Positions 42,476-50,055 of a DNA stretch of 64,000 nt are shown here, piece by piece. Every line of letters starts with the position of its first letter. Position 1 is the first letter of the stretch. The notes under the pieces were generated by a model, which did no database searches, was not told the DNA's origin, and saw only the letters and a program-made list of their open reading frames with translations. The DNA is from Thermoplasmata archaeon (GTDB lineage Archaea > Thermoplasmatota > Thermoplasmata > Thermoplasmatales > Thermoplasmataceae), in assembly GCA_021816745.1 (NCBI GenBank), contig JAKAWY010000001.1:1-64000 (forward strand). Direction: 5' to 3'. A program made the position numbers and the translations under genes.

Positions 42476-42889
42476 ATGGAAACAGTGGAGCAAACACTGA
42501 AAAGCTCCGGAATGAAGGTAACCCCACAGAGAGTAATGCTCCTGAAATACATCAAGGAAAACCCAGGCGAGCATCTTTCTGCTGAGTCCATACACGAGCA
42601 CGTGAAAAGTATAACCCCCAACATCCCGGCAGCCACAGTATACAACATATTGAAGGCGCTTTCCGATAAAGGGATTATAAACTTCATAGAGCTCGAAGGA
42701 AAAGCATTGTACGAGTCAAGAACTGATCCGCACATAAATTTTATGTGCCAGGCATGCGGAAAAATAGATGATTATGAAATTTCTGGAAGCATGGAGCCAA
42801 TTCTCTCCAATGTCAAAGGAATCATAACCAATTCTACGGTTCTGCTGAAGGGCATATGTTCATCGTGTACTAAATCCGCCGAACAGTGA
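42476..42889 (+). CDS. Fur-family metalloregulator
   Basis: This 137-residue regulator has a winged helix (KVTPQRVMLLKYIKENPGEH, PAATVYNILKALSDKGI) and a dimerisation domain with the histidine-bearing TDPHINFMCQ. The structural zinc cysteines are C91, C94, C128 and C131. PerR, Fur, Zur and Mur subtypes cannot be separated safely; the short DPHxNF motif resembles PerR-like proteins. It diverges from hisS with 52 bp between. Its 3' end overlaps the folP-like gene by 30 bp in antisense. Confidence 0.9.
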   Translation: METVEQTLKSSGMKVTPQRVMLLKYIKENPGEHLSAESIHEHVKSITPNIPAATVYNILKALSDKGIINFIELEGKALYESRTDPHINFMCQACGKIDDYEISGSMEPILSNVKGIITNSTVLLKGICSSCTKSAEQ

Positions 42890-43879
42890 AAAACCTCGCA
42901 AGGCGGCTTTATTTTCTATCACATCGTGCACACGAAGTATCTCGACACCACTCTTAGATAGAAATATAGTGGCTGAAATAGTTTCAGGAAGTCTTTTTTC
43001 CACAGCATTTCCACCTATATTTCCAAGGAATCTTTTTCGTGAATGCCCGAAAAGCCTTTTAAATCCATAATTAAACAACCATGGATTCCTGACGATTTCC
43101 AGGTTGGCATTAAAATCCTTTGCAAAACCAATGCCCGGATCCAGTATGATTTTCTCAGGCATGACATTTAATTCCTGCAATACCAGCAACTTTGAGATGA
43201 AAAATTCTGACATCTCTCCCATCAGATTCTGGTATTTTGTGTGACTTTCCATATCCTGCGGCGTTCCCCTTATATGCATCAGCACATATTCCTTCCCGTG
43301 TTCTGCTGAAAGCTCTGCAATTCCTTTATCCGCAAGACCGGAAATATCATTCACCATATCTATGCTGTCAATAAATCTCTCCACCGTTTCTATGTTCCTG
43401 GAATCCAGTGATATTTTCTTTTTAAAATTATCCCTGAGAAATTCAACATGCCCTGAAAGCCGTTCCTGTTCAGTCAATGGGTCAGTCAACGCTGAACCGG
43501 GCCTGGTGCTCTCACCTCCAATATCCAGATAATCCGGATCTGCATGGATCAGATCCATGATCTCCTCATTGGTGGACTTTCTGGATCCGGCAAAGAAAGA
43601 GTCCGGTGTCATGTTTATGATGCCCATTATTTCGGAACTGCCCGGCGATATCCCCCTGATCATGTTCCTGCTGCAGGAATCAGAATATTTTTCAAGCCCT
43701 GCTTTCCCAAATAATTCAGCCAGTTCTTTCCTTCCACATTCTATTTCGTTTGATGTGTATCCCGTTCCGTCCAGTGCACTTGAATCTTTAACTCCTTCCC
43801 CTCTTTCATAAGTTCTTATCTTTATGAATTTTCCATCAGGGATGGAGACCGGATGGAAGAAAAAACTACATCTTTCCAT
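42860..43879 (-). CDS. folP: dihydropteroate synthase-like protein
   Basis: Residues from about 84 match DHPS: IMGIINMTPDSFFAGSRKS, DPDYLDIGGESTRPGSAL, KISLDSRN, MVNDISGL, YVLMHIRGTPQDM, IILDPGIGFAKDF and a terminal FLSKSGVEILRVHDV. This is the complete TIM-barrel motif series for joining p-aminobenzoate to a pterin. The first 80 residues (MERCSFFFHPVSIPDG...) are extra and unlike bacterial FolP, though an N-terminal addition occurs in archaeal homologues. No other folate gene is adjacent. The 3' end runs into the fur gene on the other strand. Confidence 0.88.
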   Translation of the reverse strand: MERCSFFFHPVSIPDGKFIKIRTYERGEGVKDSSALDGTGYTSNEIECGRKELAELFGKAGLEKYSDSCSRNMIRGISPGSSEIMGIINMTPDSFFAGSRKSTNEEIMDLIHADPDYLDIGGESTRPGSALTDPLTEQERLSGHVEFLRDNFKKKISLDSRNIETVERFIDSIDMVNDISGLADKGIAELSAEHGKEYVLMHIRGTPQDMESHTKYQNLMGEMSEFFISKLLVLQELNVMPEKIILDPGIGFAKDFNANLEIVRNPWLFNYGFKRLFGHSRKRFLGNIGGNAVEKRLPETISATIFLSKSGVEILRVHDVIENKAALRGFSLFGGFSTR

Positions 43880-43969
43880 AGATTGTGATGAATTATACGT
43901 ATTAATTAGTAACGTTAAATAGCCCTCATTAAATATGGTAATCCTGCAAAGTTAACAGTAGGTTTATAT

Positions 43970-44377
43970 ATGGCAATTAGTGAGGAAAGGCGGAACTATA
44001 CACGGATCGAAGAGCTCTCCCAGGCTATCAGCGCTGGCATGGGCCTTCAGAACAGGAGAATGATTGCAGAAGAATCTATGTCTGCCGCTGAGCACATAAT
44101 AAATTTCTTCGGATACAGTACAAGGGTTATCGATAATATGCTGGAACCAGAGGACAGGGATGCATTTTATACCATGGAGGATATTGGAGTTCTCCAGACA
44201 GAGAGGGAAGAAACAACCCTTTTCGACGGAAGGGAGTGGCGAATTCACTACTGGATTCTTAATGTTCCCAAGATCATATCACTGTCAAAAATGAAGACAG
44301 ATGATATTGAGAAAGGAACCATGGAAACTTTTACCGTTTATGACGAGATCCCTGATGAATACTGGACTCTCAACTGA
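43970..44377 (+). CDS. small archaeal protein upstream of abce1 (possibly DUF6015)
   Basis: This 135-residue protein begins with the helix ERRNYTRIEELSQAISAGMG, then AEHIINFFGYSTRVIDNML, and a mixed region DRDAFYTMEDIGVLQTEREE and EWRIHYWILNVPKI. It resembles a small winged-helix-like protein found in Thermoplasmata that I believe is called DUF6015, but the name is from memory. It lies nine bases before the ABCE1 gene, so a role in translation or ribosome recycling is a reasonable guess. The start ATG follows an AGGT ribosome site. Confidence 0.65.
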   Translation: MAISEERRNYTRIEELSQAISAGMGLQNRRMIAEESMSAAEHIINFFGYSTRVIDNMLEPEDRDAFYTMEDIGVLQTEREETTLFDGREWRIHYWILNVPKIISLSKMKTDDIEKGTMETFTVYDEIPDEYWTLN

Positions 44378-44386
44378 GGGGATCGT

Positions 44387-46159
44387 ATGCATATTGCAGT
44401 TCTAGACAAGGAAAAGTGCCATCCAAAAAAATGCAACCATGAATGCGAGGCATACTGCCCTCCCGTGAGATCCGGAACCCCCACCATTGCTTTTAACGAT
44501 GAGGATATATTCCCGGTTATTACTGAAAACCTCTGTATTGGCTGCGGCATATGCATCAACCGGTGCCCTTTCGGTGCAATCAAGATTGTTACTGTTCCAG
44601 ATGAGCTGGACAAGGAAGTTGTGCACAGATACGGGGAGAATGCATTCCGTTTATACTCAATACCCATGCCCTCCGGGGGAATCACTGCAATTCTTGGGCC
44701 AAATGCCATGGGAAAAACTACCACCATGAATATTCTCAGTGGTGTAATTGTGCCGAATTTTGGTGAATATGAATCCACCCCTGACAGGGAGAGTGTGGTT
44801 AACAGGTATTCAAACAGCATACTTGGGCAGTATTTCAGGGACGTTTATGATAAAACAAAAGAAGTGGTGCTAAAGAGCCAGTTTGTGGATCAGATACCAC
44901 GAGTGGCTAAGGGAACCATTAAGGATATTATGCTAAAATCCGACAGGAATGGAAAATTCGATGAGATTGTGGCACAGCTTTCCATGGAGAATTCCATAGG
45001 AAAAGATGTGGGAAGCGCTTCCGGCGGTGAACTGCAGAAACTTGCCATTGCCACTGCCCTGCTGAAGGATGGTGACATTTACCTTATCGATGAAGTTTCT
45101 TCCTACCTGGATATATCAGAGAGACTCAGGGTTGCATCCATACTGATGGATCTTTCAAGAAAGGGAAAAACAGTTTTTGTTGTGGAACATGATCTTGCAA
45201 TTCTTGACTGGATATCAGACCAGATTCACCTGGTCTACGGATCACCGGGAGTATATGGAGTTATCAGCCCCCAGAAAACCCCTTCAAAGGCTGTGAACCA
45301 GTTCCTGGAAGGATATCTCAAGGAAGAAAATGTCAGGATCAGGAAAGAGAAGATTGTTTTTGAGCAGAAAGGGGCCACCAGGAGATCTGTCTCCCCCACC
45401 ATAGTGGAATGGAGTGGGATAAAGAAAACCCTGGGAGATTTCAGGATTAATGCACCGGGTGGAAAACTTGAAATTGGTTCAGTCACCGGAGTATTAGGTA
45501 AAAATGCACTGGGTAAAAGTACCTTCACCAAGATACTGGCAGGTGTCCTTGAAACTGATGAGGGCATTGTTGATCCAAAGTTGAAAATAGCCTACAAACC
45601 ACAGTATATTTCCACAGATTTTGATGGAACCTCTGAAGATCTCATATACAGGACTCTGAAAGACAGGGCAGGGGAAACATGGGTCAAGAATGAATTGTTC
45701 AGGCCACTGGATGTTGAACCCCTTTTCATGAAGGAAGTGAAAAACCTTTCAGGAGGAGAACTCCAGAGGCTGTCCATAGCCATTACCCTTGCCACAGAAG
45801 CAGATCTTTACCTTCTGGATGAACCCTCAGCAAACCTTGACAGTTCAGCCAGGATGGAGGTTGCAAAGATCATAAGAAGAACCATGGAAAACAGGAAGAA
45901 AACCGCCATGATTGTGGATCACGACATATATTTCATCGACATAATCTCTGATTTCCTTCTGGTGTTCATGGGAACACAGGGGCTGGAAGGAACTGCCTAC
46001 GGGCCCATGACCATGAGGGAGGGGATGAACATGTTCCTTAAAGACGCAGGAGTCACCTTCAGAAGGGATCACAATACAAGAAGGCCCAGGATAAACAAGA
46101 CTGGAAGTGGGCTTGATCGGGAACAGAGGAATTCAGGCGAATATTACTATTCAGAATAG
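44387..46159 (+). CDS. abce1: ribosome recycling ATPase ABCE1/Rli1
   Basis: The 590-residue protein has the ABCE1 order: a ferredoxin-like region (CHPKKCNHECEAYCP at 11-25 and CIGCGICINRCP at 50-61), then two ABC domains. The first Walker A is GPNAMGKTT (104-112) with signature SASGGELQKL and VSSYLD; the second is GKNALGKST with LSGGELQRLS and LDEPSANLD. ABCE1 splits ribosomes after termination or Pelota rescue. All eight cysteines and both ATP sites look functional. The TgtA gene follows with no gap. Confidence 0.96.
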   Translation: MHIAVLDKEKCHPKKCNHECEAYCPPVRSGTPTIAFNDEDIFPVITENLCIGCGICINRCPFGAIKIVTVPDELDKEVVHRYGENAFRLYSIPMPSGGITAILGPNAMGKTTTMNILSGVIVPNFGEYESTPDRESVVNRYSNSILGQYFRDVYDKTKEVVLKSQFVDQIPRVAKGTIKDIMLKSDRNGKFDEIVAQLSMENSIGKDVGSASGGELQKLAIATALLKDGDIYLIDEVSSYLDISERLRVASILMDLSRKGKTVFVVEHDLAILDWISDQIHLVYGSPGVYGVISPQKTPSKAVNQFLEGYLKEENVRIRKEKIVFEQKGATRRSVSPTIVEWSGIKKTLGDFRINAPGGKLEIGSVTGVLGKNALGKSTFTKILAGVLETDEGIVDPKLKIAYKPQYISTDFDGTSEDLIYRTLKDRAGETWVKNELFRPLDVEPLFMKEVKNLSGGELQRLSIAITLATEADLYLLDEPSANLDSSARMEVAKIIRRTMENRKKTAMIVDHDIYFIDIISDFLLVFMGTQGLEGTAYGPMTMREGMNMFLKDAGVTFRRDHNTRRPRINKTGSGLDREQRNSGEYYYSE

Positions 46160-48025
46160 GTGTTGTTATTGGGAAAAGAAAGAATTACCCTGGAAATCCT
46201 CGGAAGAGAGGGACTGGCGAGAACTGGAAGATTTCACACTCCACATGGAGTTGTGATGACTCCCAACATTATGCCTGTGATCAATCCAAACATCAGGACT
46301 CTTTCCATGGATCAGATGAAAAAAGCAGGAACCACCTGCCTCATAACAAACAGCTACATTATCAGGAGAAATGCTGATCTGCGGGAAAAGGCACTGAAGG
46401 ACGGCCTGCACAGCCTGATTGGATTTGATGGCCCCATCATGACTGATTCAGGCACATTCCAGAGTTACGTTTACGGTGACGTGGAATTCCAGAACAGGGA
46501 TACCGTTGAATTCCAGTTGTCTGTGGGAAGTGACATTTCCACCATTCTTGACATATTCTCCACCCCTGATGATTCCAGGGATAAGGCTGCTGATGCAGTC
46601 AGGGTTACAGCCGAAAGATTCCATGAAGTTGAGGATCTGGCAGAAACAAATGATCTCTCCGGGCCCATACAAGGTTCAATTTATCCTGAACTCAGGGAGG
46701 AAAGTGCCAGGATCATGTCATCCAGCGGTGCATCATATTTGCCCATTGGTGGTGTAGTCCCACTCCTGGAACAGTACCGATACGCAGAACTTGTGGACAT
46801 CATCATGTCTGCAAAGCTGAATTCCAATTTTTCAAAACCTATTCACCTCTTTGGAGGCGGACATCCCATGTTCATGGGAATGGCTGTACTGCTTGGAGTG
46901 GATATGTTTGATTCTGCATCCTACGTGAAATATGCCAAGGACGGCAGGATGCTATACCCCGAAGGAACCAGGGATCTGAAGGATATCATGGAATTGCCCT
47001 ACTGGTCACCTTTGAGAGACAGGTATACGGCGGAGGAACTAAGGAGGGAGGGAGAAGAGAAAAGAAAATCCCTGCTGGCAGAACATAACCTTTATGCCAT
47101 ATTCATGGAAATTTCCGAGATTCGGGAAAGAATCCATGAACAGACACTCTGGCAGTATGTGGAATCCAGGGCAAGATCACATCCTTCCCTGTTTAACGCC
47201 TTCAAAAGAATACTGGAATATTCTGGAAAAATGCAGGATTATCTTGAACTTTACCGTAAACCGCCATTCATGGGCTTTGACAATCTTTCCATGAAGAGCC
47301 CCTATGCAGAAAGGCTGAAATCCCTGGAGATCAGGCCTGACTCGGTGGATGCATCCTATTACTATTCCCAGGGAACCGGCATGTCCAAAAAGTTTCTGGA
47401 TGAATATTATGAGAACTCTGACAACAATTACCATTTCACATGGGGGGAACTGGAAATCCCTGTGGAGATGGAGGAATCGTATCCCGTACAGCAGGCCATA
47501 ATGGATGGTTTTCCTTCCATCAGGGTACAGAGGCCCACATTAATAAATTCAGGGCATGCAAGGAATTTCAACCTTGAAAAAATAAGATTCCTTGCAGATT
47601 TCCAGTTCGGCAAGAATTCGGGAAAAGCCCTCTTCCCTGATGACAGCCAGATTACCGTATCCAGGAGCACCGGCAGGATAAGAACCGTCAGCCTTGAAGG
47701 AAAGATACTGGCCACCATGAGGGTTCATGATGGTTATCTGGCCCTGACCATGGAGGGTGGAGAAAGAATAAGGAAGTCATCCCCTGAAATGAAGAACAGG
47801 GTGATGGTGACAAAGGAGAGTGCAGAATTCAATTCCCAGGGGAAAAGTGTATTCTTCAATTTTATCAAAGAGTGCGATCCAGGCATAATCCCCTATAATG
47901 ACGTTCTAGTGGTGGATCCTGATGATGTGCTGGTGGCAGTGGGAAGGCCCCTGGTCTCGGGAAAGGAAATGATGCAGTACAGGAAAGGCGTTGCTGTTTC
48001 CATAAACCACCACCTTAAGCCATGA
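46160..48025 (+). CDS. tgtA: archaeosine tRNA-guanine transglycosylase TgtA, zinc cysteines missing
   Basis: The 621-residue protein has a TIM-barrel transglycosylase domain with the catalytic region GPIMTDSGTFQSYVYGD (91-107) and GGVVPLLEQYRYAELV, a middle region, and a C-terminal PUA domain ending VVDPDDVLVAVGRPLVSG. It swaps guanine-15 of tRNA for preQ0 in archaeosine synthesis. Archaeal TgtA usually has a CxCxxC zinc knuckle followed by histidine; here that stretch (279-290) reads LPYWSPLRDRYT, so all three cysteines are gone while H309 in LLAEHNLY remains. The start may be TTG 46169 rather than GTG 46160. Confidence 0.92.
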   Translation: MLLLGKERITLEILGREGLARTGRFHTPHGVVMTPNIMPVINPNIRTLSMDQMKKAGTTCLITNSYIIRRNADLREKALKDGLHSLIGFDGPIMTDSGTFQSYVYGDVEFQNRDTVEFQLSVGSDISTILDIFSTPDDSRDKAADAVRVTAERFHEVEDLAETNDLSGPIQGSIYPELREESARIMSSSGASYLPIGGVVPLLEQYRYAELVDIIMSAKLNSNFSKPIHLFGGGHPMFMGMAVLLGVDMFDSASYVKYAKDGRMLYPEGTRDLKDIMELPYWSPLRDRYTAEELRREGEEKRKSLLAEHNLYAIFMEISEIRERIHEQTLWQYVESRARSHPSLFNAFKRILEYSGKMQDYLELYRKPPFMGFDNLSMKSPYAERLKSLEIRPDSVDASYYYSQGTGMSKKFLDEYYENSDNNYHFTWGELEIPVEMEESYPVQQAIMDGFPSIRVQRPTLINSGHARNFNLEKIRFLADFQFGKNSGKALFPDDSQITVSRSTGRIRTVSLEGKILATMRVHDGYLALTMEGGERIRKSSPEMKNRVMVTKESAEFNSQGKSVFFNFIKECDPGIIPYNDVLVVDPDDVLVAVGRPLVSGKEMMQYRKGVAVSINHHLKP

Positions 48026-48907
48026 TTATACAGGAAGTTCTGCCAGTTCCCTGCTCTTTTCCTCACCCTTGCTGTATACTTCCCATACCATTGCCAGAAC
48101 CATGATGGCCCCTCCTGCAATGGTGAAATATGAGAGGATTGTTCCTGTGAAAGCCACAGAGAATCCTGCAGCAAAAACAGGTTCAGTAACCATTATGATG
48201 CTGGCCCTCTCAGGACTCACATAAACCAGGGATGCGTTCATGATGAGGTATGCCAGCACTCCTGCCACGATAGCAGTGAAGAATATGCCGATTATCACCA
48301 CAGGAGAAGAGAAATCAGCGTAGATCGGGTATGTTGGGATAAATACAGTGGAAAGGACGCAGACTGTTAGCATCTGGTAAAACGTGAATTTGATCATGTC
48401 CACCTGGGTGTGCCTTGCCACATAGATGATCTGCATTGCATATCCGAAGGCACAGATCAGCGTTAGAACATCCCCCAGTTGTAGAGTGGCATTTGAAAGC
48501 TGGCCCGATGTGATGATCAAAAGGCCCACCAGTGATAGGGAGGCAGCAGCCCAGTCCTTCCTCCCTATGCCTTTTTTGAAGATCATGAAGGAAAGTATTG
48601 GCACCAGTACCACATAGAATCCTGTTATGAGGCCCGAAATGGCGGGTGATGTGTATTTCAGCCCCACAGTCTGGAAATAATAACCGACGAATAGGAATGT
48701 TCCTGCGATAAACCCCTCCCTGATGTTTGAAAGGTTAAGGGGGCGCTTCAGGAACGGGAACATGACTGCAGAGGATACGGCAAACCTCACTGCCAGGAAT
48801 ACCACTGGTGACATGTATTCCAGTGAAAATTTCACCAGTGGAAATGTGCTCCCCCATGCAGCTGTGGAAAGAATCAATAGAATGGAAAACTGGAGCTGCC
48901 TGTTCAT
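48026..48907 (-). CDS. EamA-family (DMT superfamily) transporter
   Basis: This 293-residue protein has ten hydrophobic helices in two homologous halves. WGSTFPLVKFSLEYMSPVVF begins the first EamA unit, and PTYPIYADFSSPVVIIGIFF with TEPVFAAGFSVAFTGTILS belongs to the second. EamA proteins export amino acids, nucleotides or metabolites; the substrate is unknown here. It converges with tgtA (no gap) and overlaps the geranylgeranyl reductase by four bases, suggesting one transcript with it. Confidence 0.9.
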   Translation of the reverse strand: MNRQLQFSILLILSTAAWGSTFPLVKFSLEYMSPVVFLAVRFAVSSAVMFPFLKRPLNLSNIREGFIAGTFLFVGYYFQTVGLKYTSPAISGLITGFYVVLVPILSFMIFKKGIGRKDWAAASLSLVGLLIITSGQLSNATLQLGDVLTLICAFGYAMQIIYVARHTQVDMIKFTFYQMLTVCVLSTVFIPTYPIYADFSSPVVIIGIFFTAIVAGVLAYLIMNASLVYVSPERASIIMVTEPVFAAGFSVAFTGTILSYFTIAGGAIMVLAMVWEVYSKGEEKSRELAELPV

Positions 48908-50052
48908 CCTGATTCCTTTACCGGGAAAAATACGTGCTTCATTAAACCAGGCTTCCTCATCAGTATGCTTCCCACCACCCTTGTTGGATAGTCGATATCA
49001 CCGATGTTGTTGATTCTCTCACTTAGCTTGGGATCAGAGAGCATCTCCCCCATGGCGTTAAAGGAACTGTCGGTGATGTTTGCAAATTTTTTCTGTACCC
49101 AGAGAGCCTTTCTAAGCTCTCCACCGATCTCCTTCTTCCACATCTTCTGGTAAGTTTTCAATGATGATGGTGAAAAATCTTCATTCTCATAGGCATTGTC
49201 CAGAGCGTAGGCGGCAAGTTTCCCTGAAAGCATTCCAGTGTAGATTCCACCACCTGTCAGTGGTTTGGCAAGCCCTGCTGCATCCCCCACGAGAAGGGAT
49301 CTTTCAGAATATGTCTTCTGCAGCGGTGCAATGGGAATCAAGCCACCTGTGATGGAAACCTTGGAAGGATCCAGGAATCTTTTGTATATATTCAGGAATG
49401 ATTCTCTGCTCATTCCGAAACCTGCGCTTCCAATCCTTGAAAGATCGCCTGCAGGTACGGCCCATCCAAAGAACCCTTTACTGTATGGTGAGCCAAGATA
49501 CACATCCACGCTGTCCTGATCCTCCATTTTCTTTGCTGCCTCCACCTGGTAGGCTGAAACTTTCCTACTGATCTCCTGATCACTGTACAGGGTGCGCCTT
49601 ACCATGCTTCCTGCACCGTCTGCACCAACCAGGGCAATGGCCTTTTCCTCCACTATGTTCCCTTCCTTCCTGTATTTCACCAGGATATGTCCATCCCCAG
49701 GTTCAGCGGAAATAAAGGAAGAATTGACACTCAACTGGACTCCTGCACCTATGGCTGCAGCAGATACGTCCTGGTCAAACCTGTCCCTTTCGATGATTAT
49801 GGTTTCCTCGTTTTTCTTCACATGAATTTCCTTGCCCGATGGAAAATATATGTGAGCTCCATGAAGCCTGTTTACCACATTATCTGTTTTGATCATGGAG
49901 GTAACCCTTTTTGACACGACGCCGGTGCATTCCACGGGCTTACCCACAGAGCGATCCTCCTCAAGCTGAAGGACGTTGTATCCCATCTTCCCAAGCATGT
50001 AAGCGGAATATGAGCCTGAGGGGCCTGCACCAACCACTATGAAATCGTACAT
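48904..50052 (-). CDS. geranylgeranyl reductase family protein (archaeal lipid saturation)
   Basis: The 382-residue flavoprotein opens with the FAD dinucleotide motif DFIVVGAGPSGSYSAYMLG, followed by GKPVECTGVVSKR (the PxxCxG motif of the family), ALVGADGAGSMVRR, and LLVGDAAGLAKPLTGGGIYTGM. It should reduce double bonds of digeranylgeranyl-glycerolipids to saturate archaeal membrane lipids. It begins three bases after the DNA polymerase stop, so it is probably in one operon with polB and the transporter. Confidence 0.9.
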   Translation of the reverse strand: MYDFIVVGAGPSGSYSAYMLGKMGYNVLQLEEDRSVGKPVECTGVVSKRVTSMIKTDNVVNRLHGAHIYFPSGKEIHVKKNEETIIIERDRFDQDVSAAAIGAGVQLSVNSSFISAEPGDGHILVKYRKEGNIVEEKAIALVGADGAGSMVRRTLYSDQEISRKVSAYQVEAAKKMEDQDSVDVYLGSPYSKGFFGWAVPAGDLSRIGSAGFGMSRESFLNIYKRFLDPSKVSITGGLIPIAPLQKTYSERSLLVGDAAGLAKPLTGGGIYTGMLSGKLAAYALDNAYENEDFSPSSLKTYQKMWKKEIGGELRKALWVQKKFANITDSSFNAMGEMLSDPKLSERINNIGDIDYPTRVVGSILMRKPGLMKHVFFPVKESG

Positions 50053-50055
50053 TTT

